From Desulfocapsaceae bacterium (GTDB lineage: Bacteria > Desulfobacterota > Desulfobulbia > Desulfobulbales > Desulfocapsaceae), in the NCBI GenBank assembly GCA_029934775.1, contig JAOZLO010000016.1:1-17179 (forward strand): a stretch of 17,179 bases of DNA, in the 5' to 3' direction. Positions 7,233 to 14,760 of this stretch are shown in pieces. Below the pieces are notes generated by a model. It was not told where the DNA came from. It did no database searches and saw only the letters and a program-made list of their open reading frames with translations. A program made the translations under genes and the position numbers. Position 1 is the first letter of the stretch. Every line of letters begins with the position of its first letter.

Positions 7233-8306
7233 ATGAATACTCTTTTTTCTTTTATATTAGTTCTTGGTCTACTGATCTTTGTTCATGAACTGGGACATTT
7301 TCTTTTTGCCAAATTGTTTGGTGTCCGTGTTCTGAAATTCTCTTTAGGGTTCGGTCCTAAAATCGTTGGAAAAACCATCGGTGAGACAGAGTATGTCCTC
7401 TCTGCTTTTCCTCTTGGCGGATTTGTGAAGATGTTTGGGGAGAATCCAGATGAACAGCAGGTTGATAGTGTGGATAAAAACGGTTCTTTTGCCCATAAAG
7501 CAGTCTGGCAGCGATTTTTAATCGTTCTGGCCGGCCCCCTGTTTAATTTGCTTTTTTCTGTGTGGCTGTTTTTTATGGTTTTTCTCTTTGTCGGGATTCC
7601 AACTCCTGTAGATACCACCCGTATCGGTAAAGTGAGTGAAGGATCGCCTGCAGAGAAAGCTGGATTGAAACCGGACGATCTGCTTATCGAAATTAATGGC
7701 CAACCCACTGTGAGTTGGCTTGATGTTCTCGAGAGTGTTAAGGGCAGTGGTGGTCAACAGGTGTCTGTTGTTGTGGAAAGGCAGGGTGAGCGGCTCCAGT
7801 TTACAGTTGAACCAAAGATTGATTCAGTCAAGAATGTGTTTGGCGAAGAGGTGGAAAAGCGATTCATGATTGGCATTGTCAAGGCCGATGAATTGACTTA
7901 CACCAAGGGAACTCTGATGAGTTCAATGAAGAATGCCATTGCACAGACCTGGATGTATATTTCTCTTACGGTTATGGGATTGGTAAAGATTTTTCAGAGA
8001 GTGATACCTGCTTCGGACCTGGGAGGGCCCATTCTTATAGCCCAGATAGCTGGTGAACAGATGAAAGCTGGCTGGTTGAATCTCGTCTATTTCATGGGAC
8101 TGCTCAGTGTCAATCTTGGGTTTCTCAATCTTCTTCCTGTACCAGTACTGGATGGAGGTCACCTGGTTTTTCTGACCATTGAAGGAATAATGAGAAAACC
8201 AATGAATGAGAGAGCGCAGATATTTGCCCAGCAGGTTGGTATCGGCTTGCTTGCGACTCTTATGGTTTTTGTCTTTTACAATGATATAGTCAGGCTGTTG
8301 AGTTAA
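7233..8306 (+). CDS. rseP: Site-2 membrane metalloprotease RseP
   Basis: Intramembrane zinc protease of the S2P/RseP family, which releases envelope-stress sigma factors and clears signal-peptide remnants. HELGH at residues 18-22 is the HExxH zinc site in the first membrane helix; the third ligand motif is LPVPVLDGGH (Asp307). One PDZ region is visible around residues 125-195 (GSPAEKAGLKPDDLLIEING). At 357 residues it is shorter than the 450-residue, two-PDZ E. coli protein and resembles the single-PDZ forms of many other phyla. Four membrane segments are likely. The ribosome binding site is weak. Its TAA overlaps the tsaB ATG by one base. No anti-sigma factor is in this window, so the substrate cannot be inferred. 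Confidence 0.95.
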   Translation: MNTLFSFILVLGLLIFVHELGHFLFAKLFGVRVLKFSLGFGPKIVGKTIGETEYVLSAFPLGGFVKMFGENPDEQQVDSVDKNGSFAHKAVWQRFLIVLAGPLFNLLFSVWLFFMVFLFVGIPTPVDTTRIGKVSEGSPAEKAGLKPDDLLIEINGQPTVSWLDVLESVKGSGGQQVSVVVERQGERLQFTVEPKIDSVKNVFGEEVEKRFMIGIVKADELTYTKGTLMSSMKNAIAQTWMYISLTVMGLVKIFQRVIPASDLGGPILIAQIAGEQMKAGWLNLVYFMGLLSVNLGFLNLLPVPVLDGGHLVFLTIEGIMRKPMNERAQIFAQQVGIGLLATLMVFVFYNDIVRLLS

Positions 8307-9034
8307 TGGGACAGAAAGAGTCTCTGATATTGTCGATCGATACCGCAACACCCTGCAGTTCTGTTGCCATCACTCAGGGTACCAGAAAAGATGGTAAGGT
8401 ACTGGCTGCTCTCAGTTTGAGCAGCAGGGTGACCCATTCGAGAAGACTGCTGGAGATTATTGATTTTCTGTTGACTGAAACGGAAGTTGGCTGGGAATCT
8501 ATTGAAGCAATTGCGGTAAGTCTGGGACCTGGAAGCTTTACCGGGTTGAGAATAGGAATGGCTACTGCCAAGGGTTTGGCCTTTGCAGCGGATAAGCCAA
8601 TGATAGGAGTCTCTACCCTTGATGGACTGGCGAGTAAATGTGCTCCCTCCCCATGGATATGTTCAGTTCTTGATGCCCGAAAGGGTGAAGTCTATGCAGC
8701 ATTTTATCGCACGGATGTGGATGGATTGACGGTTTCAGCCGGAGTGCCAATGGTGGTTTCGCCTGAAAAACTTGCCGACTGTATCACGGACCCGGTTGTT
8801 CTGGTCGGTGACGGGGTAAATGTTTATGGTGATGTCTGGAAACGCCTTTTAAAAGATAAGATCCTGTCAGTTTCTGCACATTTGCATCAACCGAGTGCGG
8901 CATCTCTCGGTTTATTGGGTAAAGAGAGGCTTGAGTTAGGAGATCTGTTAGATGCTGCGGAGGCTGTACCGATCTATATACGATCATCTGATGCTGAGTT
9001 GAATCTTATAAGGAAACAGGAAAAGAACGGTTGA
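8306..9034 (+). CDS. tsaB: tRNA t6A37 modification protein TsaB
   Basis: TsaB (YeaZ), a non-catalytic ASKHA-fold partner of TsaD that together with TsaE transfers threonylcarbamoyl to A37 of ANN-decoding tRNAs. Seen here: the N-terminal ILSIDTATPCSSVAI strand-turn, the highly conserved SLGPGSFTGLRIGMATAKGL block, and LDARKGEVYAAFY. Length 242 fits TsaB and is too short for TsaD. Its ATG overlaps the rseP stop and its TGA overlaps the ispG start, so it is embedded in the envelope/isoprenoid gene run, probably translationally coupled. tsaD, tsaE and tsaC are not in the window. Confidence 0.93.
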   Translation: MGQKESLILSIDTATPCSSVAITQGTRKDGKVLAALSLSSRVTHSRRLLEIIDFLLTETEVGWESIEAIAVSLGPGSFTGLRIGMATAKGLAFAADKPMIGVSTLDGLASKCAPSPWICSVLDARKGEVYAAFYRTDVDGLTVSAGVPMVVSPEKLADCITDPVVLVGDGVNVYGDVWKRLLKDKILSVSAHLHQPSAASLGLLGKERLELGDLLDAAEAVPIYIRSSDAELNLIRKQEKNG

Positions 9035-10125
9035 TGATAGTACGAAGGCAGACAAAGAAAATATGGCTCGGTAATGTGGAAATTGGTGGAGATAGCCCAA
9101 TTTCTGTTCAATCCATGACCAATACCAATACTACAGATATTGAGGCTACTGTAGCTCAGATTCTGAAACTTGAGAATGGAGGTTGTGAGATTGTACGCGT
9201 TGCTGTTCCCGATCAGGAAGCGGCTGTTGCCGTTAGAGCAATACGTGACTCTATTGCAATACCTCTCATCGCGGATATCCATTTTGATGCACGCCTGGCG
9301 GTAACGGCGATGGAGAATGGGGCAGATGGTATCCGTATCAATCCTGGAAATCTGGGCGGAGAGGAAAAAGTTGCAAAGGTGGTTGATGCTGCACTCTATC
9401 ATAAGGTACCTATTCGAGTAGGTGTTAACAGCGGTTCTATAGAAAAGGATCTGTTGAAAAAATATGGTTACCCCAGCGCCGATAACACTGACGCTCTGCT
9501 TGAAAGTGCGATGAGGAATGTGAGGCTGCTGGAAAAGTATGGATTTTATGATATCAAAATTTCAATAAAATCCGCCGATGTCCTCACCACAGTAAATGGT
9601 TACAGCAAACTCTCCGGAATTACGGATTACCCATTGCACCTTGGTGTCACCGAGGCAGGAGGGCTGATCGCCGGCACGGTTAAATCAAGTGTTGCCCTGG
9701 GAATACTCCTCAGCCAGGGGATAGGTGATACCTTCAGGATTTCCCTGACTCGAGATCCTGTGGAAGAGATCCGGGTAGGGTTTGAGCTCTTGCGGTCACT
9801 GAAAATTCGTCAGCGGGGTCCTGAAATTATCTCCTGTCCGACCTGTGGGCGCACCCGTATTGATCTTTTCAGTCTAGCTGAGAAAATTGAGGATCGTCTT
9901 CAGACCATGAAGGCGCCTCTGAAAATTGCTGTTATGGGCTGTGTGGTGAACGGTCCCGGGGAGGCTCGGGAGGCAGATATTGGTGTTGCTGGTGGTAACG
10001 GGGCAGGCATTATCTTCAAAAGGGGAGAGATCTGGAAAAAAGTGGCCGAAAAAGAACTTCTGAGTGTATTTATGTCTGAACTTGAAAAAATGGAATATGA
10101 GTGGCATAAGAATAAGCCGCTGTAA
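9034..10125 (+). CDS. ispG: 4-hydroxy-3-methylbut-2-enyl diphosphate synthase
   Basis: IspG (GcpE), the penultimate MEP-pathway enzyme, an Fe-S protein converting MEcPP to HMBPP. The N-terminal TIM-barrel starts VEIGGDSPISVQSMTNTNTTD. The C-terminal domain has the [4Fe-4S] ligands Cys268 and Cys271 (CPTCGR), Cys303 and Glu310 (MGCVVNGPGEAREADIG). The 363-residue length is that of the standard proteobacterial form without the plant-type insert. The ATG at 9034 overlaps the last base of the tsaB TGA; an in-frame TTG three bases earlier is less likely. A purine-rich AGGAAACAGG lies about 15-25 bases upstream. proS follows after 60 bp. Confidence 0.97.
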   Translation: MIVRRQTKKIWLGNVEIGGDSPISVQSMTNTNTTDIEATVAQILKLENGGCEIVRVAVPDQEAAVAVRAIRDSIAIPLIADIHFDARLAVTAMENGADGIRINPGNLGGEEKVAKVVDAALYHKVPIRVGVNSGSIEKDLLKKYGYPSADNTDALLESAMRNVRLLEKYGFYDIKISIKSADVLTTVNGYSKLSGITDYPLHLGVTEAGGLIAGTVKSSVALGILLSQGIGDTFRISLTRDPVEEIRVGFELLRSLKIRQRGPEIISCPTCGRTRIDLFSLAEKIEDRLQTMKAPLKIAVMGCVVNGPGEAREADIGVAGGNGAGIIFKRGEIWKKVAEKELLSVFMSELEKMEYEWHKNKPL

Positions 10126-10185
10126 GCCAAGAAATAGAGAAAACAGAGTTGTAAAACTGCTAACTTATTATTTGATAATATTATT

Positions 10186-11913
10186 ATGCGCTATTCTCAA
10201 GCACTGCTACCAACCCTTAAAGAAATTCCTGCAGAAGCGGAAGTTGCAAGTCATAGATTAATGCTGCGAGCAGGATTTATGCGTAAACTTACCGCAGGTA
10301 TTTATTCGTATCTTCCCTACGGCCTTGCGGCTATTCGCAAAGTCGAAAATATTGTGAGGGAAGAGATGAACCGTGCAGGAGCCCAGGAATTACTCCTGCC
10401 TATGGTTCAACCGGCTGATTTATGGATTGAAACCGGCCGTTATGAAAAATATGGACCAGAACTCCTGCGGTTTTTTGACAGGCACGAAAGAGAGTCCTGT
10501 CTCGGTCCTACCCATGAAGAGGTAATAACCGATATAGTGAGGAAGGACGTACATTCTTACAGGGATCTGCCTGTTAATCTTTATCAGATCCAGACAAAAT
10601 TTCGTGATGAAATCCGACCCAGGTTCGGTTTGATGCGTGGGCGTGAGTTTATAATGAAAGATGCCTATTCCTTCGATGTCAGCAACGAGGCAGCTGAAGC
10701 CAGTTATTGGAAAATGTATGAAGCGTACAAACGTATTTTTACCCGGTGTGGCTTGAAATTTCGTGCTGTTCAGGCGGATTCCGGTACCATTGGCGGGAGT
10801 TTTTCCCATGAATTTATGGTGCTGGCCGAGACCGGAGAGGATACTGTCGTTTTTTGTCAGGACTGTGACTATGCTGCCAATATGGAAAAGGCAGCAGTAA
10901 GCTTGAGAAAACAAGAAAAGATCGAGCGGCTGGAACAATTAGAGAAGATACAAACTCCAGGAAAACGAAAAGTTGATACTGTTTGTGAATTTTTGAAAAT
11001 TGCCCCAAGTCAGCTTGTTAAAACACTGGTTTTTATGGCTGATGATCAACCTGTTGCTGTACTTCTAAGAGGAGACAGGCAGTTGGAGGAAGTTAAACTG
11101 AAGAATCTCCTTGGAGCAGCTGATGTTGAAATTGCTGAAAGCAGTCAAGTCTATGATATTACGAAAGTACCTACCGGATATCTCGGACCGGTAGGGTTGA
11201 CAATAAAAATTGTTGCTGACCTGGAAGTAGCTGCAATGCAGAACTTCTATGTCGGAGGTAATGAAAAGAATTATCATATGAAAAACGTCAACCTGGGTCG
11301 AGATTTTCAAGTTGATGCAACTGCCGATCTGCGACAGATTACACGTTCCGATCCATGTCCGGAATGCGGTGGCAAGCTTAAATTGACTGAGGGAATTGAA
11401 GTAGGGCATGTTTTTAAGCTTGGGACAGGCTATTCAGAGTCTATGGAGGCGACCTTCCAGGACAGTGACGGGCAGGACAAGTTTTTTGTCATGGGCTGTT
11501 ATGGTATTGGAATCAGCCGGGTAGTTGCTGCTGCAATTGAACAAAATTACGATGCAGACGGAATAATATTTCCTGTTCCTCTGGCGCCATATACGGTCAT
11601 TATTCTCAATCTTGGTTTAAAAGATGAGAAAATTACTGCGGCGGCAGAACACTTGTACAGAGAGCTTCAGAGGCAGGAAATAGATGTTCTTCTCGATGAC
11701 CGAGATGAACGACCCGGTTCAAAATTTAAGGATGCGGATCTGCTGGGGATACCGTTCAGGGTTGTTGTTGGGAAAAGTCTGCTGAACAGCGGCCTGATTG
11801 AAATGAGGATTCGTAAGAACGGTGCTGTGGAAGAGATGACACCTGACAAAGTGATTCCGGCACTGTTGTCAAAAATTGCTGATGAATCCACGGAAAAGAC
11901 TGACGATCCATAA
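10186..11913 (+). CDS. proS: Prolyl-tRNA synthetase (bacterial type)
   Basis: Class II synthetase charging tRNA-Pro. The catalytic core is split as in bacterial ProRS. LGPTHEEVITD (around residues 107-116) and the motif 2 region TKFRDEIRPRFGLMRGREF (138-155) precede an editing insertion of the YbaK type (about 235-390, including VKTLVFMADDQPVAVLLRGD), which hydrolyses Ala-tRNA-Pro. Motif 3 follows (MGCYGIGISRVVAAAIEQ). The C-terminal anticodon-binding domain ends GAVEEMTPDKVI. The full length of 575 is typical. The ATG at 10186 begins the conserved MRYSQALLPT N-terminus, although no obvious ribosome binding site is seen. relA starts 2 bp after the stop codon. Confidence 0.97.
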   Translation: MRYSQALLPTLKEIPAEAEVASHRLMLRAGFMRKLTAGIYSYLPYGLAAIRKVENIVREEMNRAGAQELLLPMVQPADLWIETGRYEKYGPELLRFFDRHERESCLGPTHEEVITDIVRKDVHSYRDLPVNLYQIQTKFRDEIRPRFGLMRGREFIMKDAYSFDVSNEAAEASYWKMYEAYKRIFTRCGLKFRAVQADSGTIGGSFSHEFMVLAETGEDTVVFCQDCDYAANMEKAAVSLRKQEKIERLEQLEKIQTPGKRKVDTVCEFLKIAPSQLVKTLVFMADDQPVAVLLRGDRQLEEVKLKNLLGAADVEIAESSQVYDITKVPTGYLGPVGLTIKIVADLEVAAMQNFYVGGNEKNYHMKNVNLGRDFQVDATADLRQITRSDPCPECGGKLKLTEGIEVGHVFKLGTGYSESMEATFQDSDGQDKFFVMGCYGIGISRVVAAAIEQNYDADGIIFPVPLAPYTVIILNLGLKDEKITAAAEHLYRELQRQEIDVLLDDRDERPGSKFKDADLLGIPFRVVVGKSLLNSGLIEMRIRKNGAVEEMTPDKVIPALLSKIADESTEKTDDP

Positions 11914-11915
11914 AA

Positions 11916-14099
11916 ATGTTAGAACAATCAGCCACCGATCCGAAAAGGTTGAAAGTCCTTGCCTCAAATTATCTGCATGGCGTAGATCTGTCCTCAATAG
12001 ATGATGCGTGGGAGATTGTCAGCCGGGTTCATGAGGGGAAGCAGCACTTTTCCGGAGAATGTTATTTAGCACATGTTCTTGAGGTGGCTTCTACTCTGGC
12101 CTCCATGCACCTTGATCTGGATACGGTCCTTGCTGGTTTGCTTCATGGTGTGCTTAAAGAAGGTATCACTGTTGAGGAGTTGGAAAAAAAATTTGGTAAA
12201 GATGTTGCCCTGATTGTTGAAGGGTCAACGAGAATAACCAAAGTTCGTTATAATAGCAGGATTCTGAATCAGGCAGAAAACATCAGGAAAATGTTGCTGG
12301 CTATTGCAGAAGACATCCGTGTTTTACTAGTCAAGCTTGCAGATCGACTGGTAGACATGTTTTTGCTTGGGAAGGTTGACAGGGTACAGCAGGTAGAAGT
12401 GGCTAGAGAGACTATGGATCTGTATGCGCCACTTGCCAGCAGGCTTGGGATTGACTGGCTGAAACAGGAGTTGGAAGATTATTCTTTCAAATTTCTCTAT
12501 CCGGAAGAACACTCCGAGCTCTCCAGTAAACTGGAAAGTTCACTGGGGGAGCGGCAGAAGTATGTTGACGAGGTTATTACAATACTTCAGGGAAAACTGG
12601 CTGCAAACAATATTAAACCCATGCGTATTGTCGGGCGACCTAAGCATCTTTATTCAATATACAAAAAACTGGTAGTACAGAATATTACACTGGATCGGGT
12701 ATATGACAAGGTTGCTTTCAGGATAATTACTAATACGGTAAATGAATGCTATGAGGTGCTGGGAACAGTACATGCAAACTGGGCTCCTGTACCGGGTAGA
12801 ATAAAGGATTTTATTTCAGCTCCGAAAACTAACAATTACCAGTCGATGCACACCACTGTAGTAGGTCCCCGTGATCATTTTATTGAGATTCAGATACGTA
12901 CTGAGGAGATGGATCTTGTTGCCCAGGAAGGTGTAGCAGCGCACTGGGCCTACAAGGAAGGTCAGAATATTTCTTCAAAAGATGCGAAGCTTTGTCATGA
13001 GTTAAAAAAACTCGTCTCCTCTCTTCAGGATGTTGAAGATCCACGTGAATTCCTCGACAGTGTAAAAGGGGAACTGTACCATCCCGATGTATACGCGTTG
13101 ACACCGACAGGTGAGGTGAAGGAATTCCCGCTGGGGAGTTGCCCCATTGATTTTGCTTACTCTATACACACGGAAGTTGGTGATCATTGTGTGGGAGCAA
13201 AAGTAAACAGCCGTCAGGTTCCACTGAAATATAGACTGCAGAGTGGTGATATAGTTGAGATTATCACCTCGACCAGCCAAGTACCAAGACGGGGTTGGCT
13301 GGATCTGGTAAAAACAGGCAGGGCGCGGGCCAGGATACGGTCATGGTTCAGGCGGGAAGAAAAGGAAAAAGCTCTCAAACTGGGCCGGGAAATTTGTGAG
13401 AGAGAGATCCGAAAGCATGATACAACTCTTAAAAAAATGATCAAAAGCGGGCATATCAGGCTGCTTCTGAAGGAGTTGCGGTGTAATTCTCTGGATGATA
13501 TGCTGGTTAAGGTTGGAAATGGTTCAATTACTGTACAGACCCTTGTGAAAGCACTTCTGCCTCCAGACATGCGTCAGGAATCAGAAACTGCATCAGTGGA
13601 TCTGTTGCCTGAAGGGTTAACAACCACCCAGGGAGGCCAGTCTGTCCGGCCTGAAAAACAGGAAAAAACAGGTGTTAAAATAGATGGGGTTGACGGTATG
13701 CTGGTGAAGGTCAGTCAATGCTGTCAGCCTGTACCCGGTGACTCAATTGTTGGTTTTATTACAGTGGGACGCGGTGTTTCTGTACACAGAGCTGACTGTG
13801 CCAATCTCCTCAGGTTAGACCCTAAACGATGGCTTGATGTAAGCTGGTCTGGTGTTGTTGAAAAACAGTTTAAAGTCGCTATCCATATTACAACGGAAGA
13901 CAGGCGAGGGGTATTTGCAGATGTCAGCGGAGTGATCAGTCATGATAACGCAAATATTGTTGAAATGTCAGCCTATACTACTCCGGACAATTTTGCAGAG
14001 TTTAACGTCTCTCTCGAAGTTGACAATCTGGTCCACCTCAATATTCTTCTTCAGCATCTCAGGCAGTTGTCTTCAGTGATAACTGTTCGTCGAGTTTAG
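11916..14099 (+). CDS. relA: RelA/SpoT-family (p)ppGpp synthetase, hydrolase site degenerate
   Basis: Long RelA/SpoT homologue (727 aa) of the stringent response, which makes (p)ppGpp from ATP and GTP/GDP. Domain order: HD region (about 1-190), synthetase (about 230-355), TGS (about 388-450), helical, zinc-finger-like segment (SQCCQPVPGDSIVGF then HRADCANLL) and C-terminal ACT. In the HD region His53 and His77 are kept, but the HDxxED site reads HGVLKE (77-82): the metal-binding Asp is Gly and the catalytic Glu-Asp is Lys-Glu. RLHNM reads RLVDM. Hydrolysis is therefore probably lost, as in E. coli RelA. The synthetase looks active: GRPKHLYSIYKK, the YDKVAFRI Asp, YQSMHTTV and EIQIRT. It carries RIKD, the RxKD form of bifunctional enzymes rather than the ExDD of monofunctional RelA. 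It begins 2 bp after proS; its TAG lies inside the end of repeat copy C. Confidence 0.93.
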   Translation: MLEQSATDPKRLKVLASNYLHGVDLSSIDDAWEIVSRVHEGKQHFSGECYLAHVLEVASTLASMHLDLDTVLAGLLHGVLKEGITVEELEKKFGKDVALIVEGSTRITKVRYNSRILNQAENIRKMLLAIAEDIRVLLVKLADRLVDMFLLGKVDRVQQVEVARETMDLYAPLASRLGIDWLKQELEDYSFKFLYPEEHSELSSKLESSLGERQKYVDEVITILQGKLAANNIKPMRIVGRPKHLYSIYKKLVVQNITLDRVYDKVAFRIITNTVNECYEVLGTVHANWAPVPGRIKDFISAPKTNNYQSMHTTVVGPRDHFIEIQIRTEEMDLVAQEGVAAHWAYKEGQNISSKDAKLCHELKKLVSSLQDVEDPREFLDSVKGELYHPDVYALTPTGEVKEFPLGSCPIDFAYSIHTEVGDHCVGAKVNSRQVPLKYRLQSGDIVEIITSTSQVPRRGWLDLVKTGRARARIRSWFRREEKEKALKLGREICEREIRKHDTTLKKMIKSGHIRLLLKELRCNSLDDMLVKVGNGSITVQTLVKALLPPDMRQESETASVDLLPEGLTTTQGGQSVRPEKQEKTGVKIDGVDGMLVKVSQCCQPVPGDSIVGFITVGRGVSVHRADCANLLRLDPKRWLDVSWSGVVEKQFKVAIHITTEDRRGVFADVSGVISHDNANIVEMSAYTTPDNFAEFNVSLEVDNLVHLNILLQHLRQLSSVITVRRV

Positions 14100-14208
14100 T
14101 ACCTTACTCCTTGGTTTTTGTCATAAAAAACAAGAAACTGAGTGGTATATTTTAAAACTATGTTGTTCGATCTACCACCATGGTACTTATACCCCCTTGT
14201 GGGGTGTT
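14095..14208 (-). repeat. Dispersed intergenic repeat, copy C (inverted)
   Basis: Third copy, on the opposite strand to A and B, 114 bp. Read on the minus strand it starts AACACCCC, has the ACCCC-ACAAG-GGGGT hairpin (14191-14205), CCATGGTGGTA (14173-14183), CTCAGTTTCTTGTTTTTTATGACA and the end AAGGTACTAAA. A further AT-rich stem (14110-14134) lies in its 3' half. The terminal GGTACTAAA covers the relA stop codon. Outside the 5' boundary, GGATAAGGTGCTAA (minus strand, 14207-14220) repeats the 3' end of the unit, like a leftover of a neighbouring tandem copy. Confidence 0.85.
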
Positions 14209-14237
14209 AGCACCTTATCCTTCCTCTGGTTAATATC

Positions 14238-14687
14238 ATGGCTGTCTGTCAAGTCTGCGGAAATGGTATATCTGTGAGCAGCCTGAGTTGCAGGTTTTGT
14301 GGAACCAAGCAGGGCGGAGACCATTTGAAGCGGAACAGGGGATTTGTCCAAAAAACGGTCAATCTAGAGCTGGGTCGCCCTGTACTTGGATTAGCATTGC
14401 AAAAACTGGATAATGCAATAGAAGATGCAGAAAAAAATAATATTCATGTATTGACTTTGATTCATGGATACGGCTCCAGTGGTAAAGGGGGACGTATTCG
14501 ATCAGAGTGTCGGAAAAATCTGGATTTTATGAAGAGCAAAGGGCGGATTCGTGATTACATTGCCGGAGAAGAATTTTCCAGAAAATTCGGGCCTGCCAGA
14601 AAACTTCTTCAACGATATTCGCAACTCAGTGTTGACAGTAATTTCAACAAGGGAAATCGAGGAATCACACTGGTTGTGATGTTGTAG
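14238..14687 (+). CDS. Zinc-ribbon plus Smr-domain protein
   Basis: A 149-residue protein with an N-terminal zinc-ribbon-like pair of CxxC motifs (Cys4/Cys7 and Cys18/Cys21), then a domain like the Smr (small MutS-related) fold from about residue 40. The Smr evidence is LQKLDNAIEDAEKNNIHVLTLIHGYGSSGKGGRIR, containing the HGxG motif at 76-79, and a terminal ITLVVML strand. Smr domains bind and often nick structured nucleic acid; in ribosome-rescue proteins they cleave mRNA. The usual LDxH motif at the domain start reads LELG (43-46), so the His is missing. No strong ribosome binding site precedes the ATG, and repeat copy C fills much of the upstream region. The specific role is unknown. Confidence 0.7.
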   Translation: MAVCQVCGNGISVSSLSCRFCGTKQGGDHLKRNRGFVQKTVNLELGRPVLGLALQKLDNAIEDAEKNNIHVLTLIHGYGSSGKGGRIRSECRKNLDFMKSKGRIRDYIAGEEFSRKFGPARKLLQRYSQLSVDSNFNKGNRGITLVVML

Positions 14688-14723
14688 ATAGGTTGAGATT
14701 TTCTTCAACTGTATGGTGACTTT

Positions 14724-14739
14724 TTTAATTCCAATTAAA
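14724..14739 (+). promoter_or_regulatory. AT-rich palindrome upstream of the FKBP gene
   Basis: TTTAATT-CC-AATTAAA is a perfect inverted repeat 21 bp before the ATG of the FKBP gene, in the 73-bp spacer after the Smr gene. It might be an operator or simply an AT-rich promoter region. No good -35/-10 pair could be assigned with confidence. Confidence 0.25.
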
Positions 14740-14760
14740 TTTATTTAAAGGATCTTTTTG

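Noticed and set aside
9874..10130. Minus-strand reading frames inside ispG, and similar ones inside rpsB, pyrH, proS and other genes
   Set aside because: They lie wholly or almost wholly inside well-recognised genes, have compositions expected of antisense frames and match no known family.
11916..14099. Frameshift or gene decay in the RelA/SpoT homologue
   Set aside because: The frame is open over all domains and the synthetase, TGS, zinc-finger-like and ACT regions are well kept, so the hydrolase changes look like specific loss, not pseudogenisation.
14110..14134. AT-rich hairpin as the relA terminator
   Set aside because: The stem (CTTGGTTTTT / AAAAAACAAG) is not followed by a T run on the + strand and is better explained as part of repeat copy C.
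14095..14208. Integron attC sites as an explanation for the repeats
   Set aside because: The ends do not fit the RYYYAAC / GTTRRRY core pair, no integrase is present and the flanking genes are core housekeeping genes, not cassettes.
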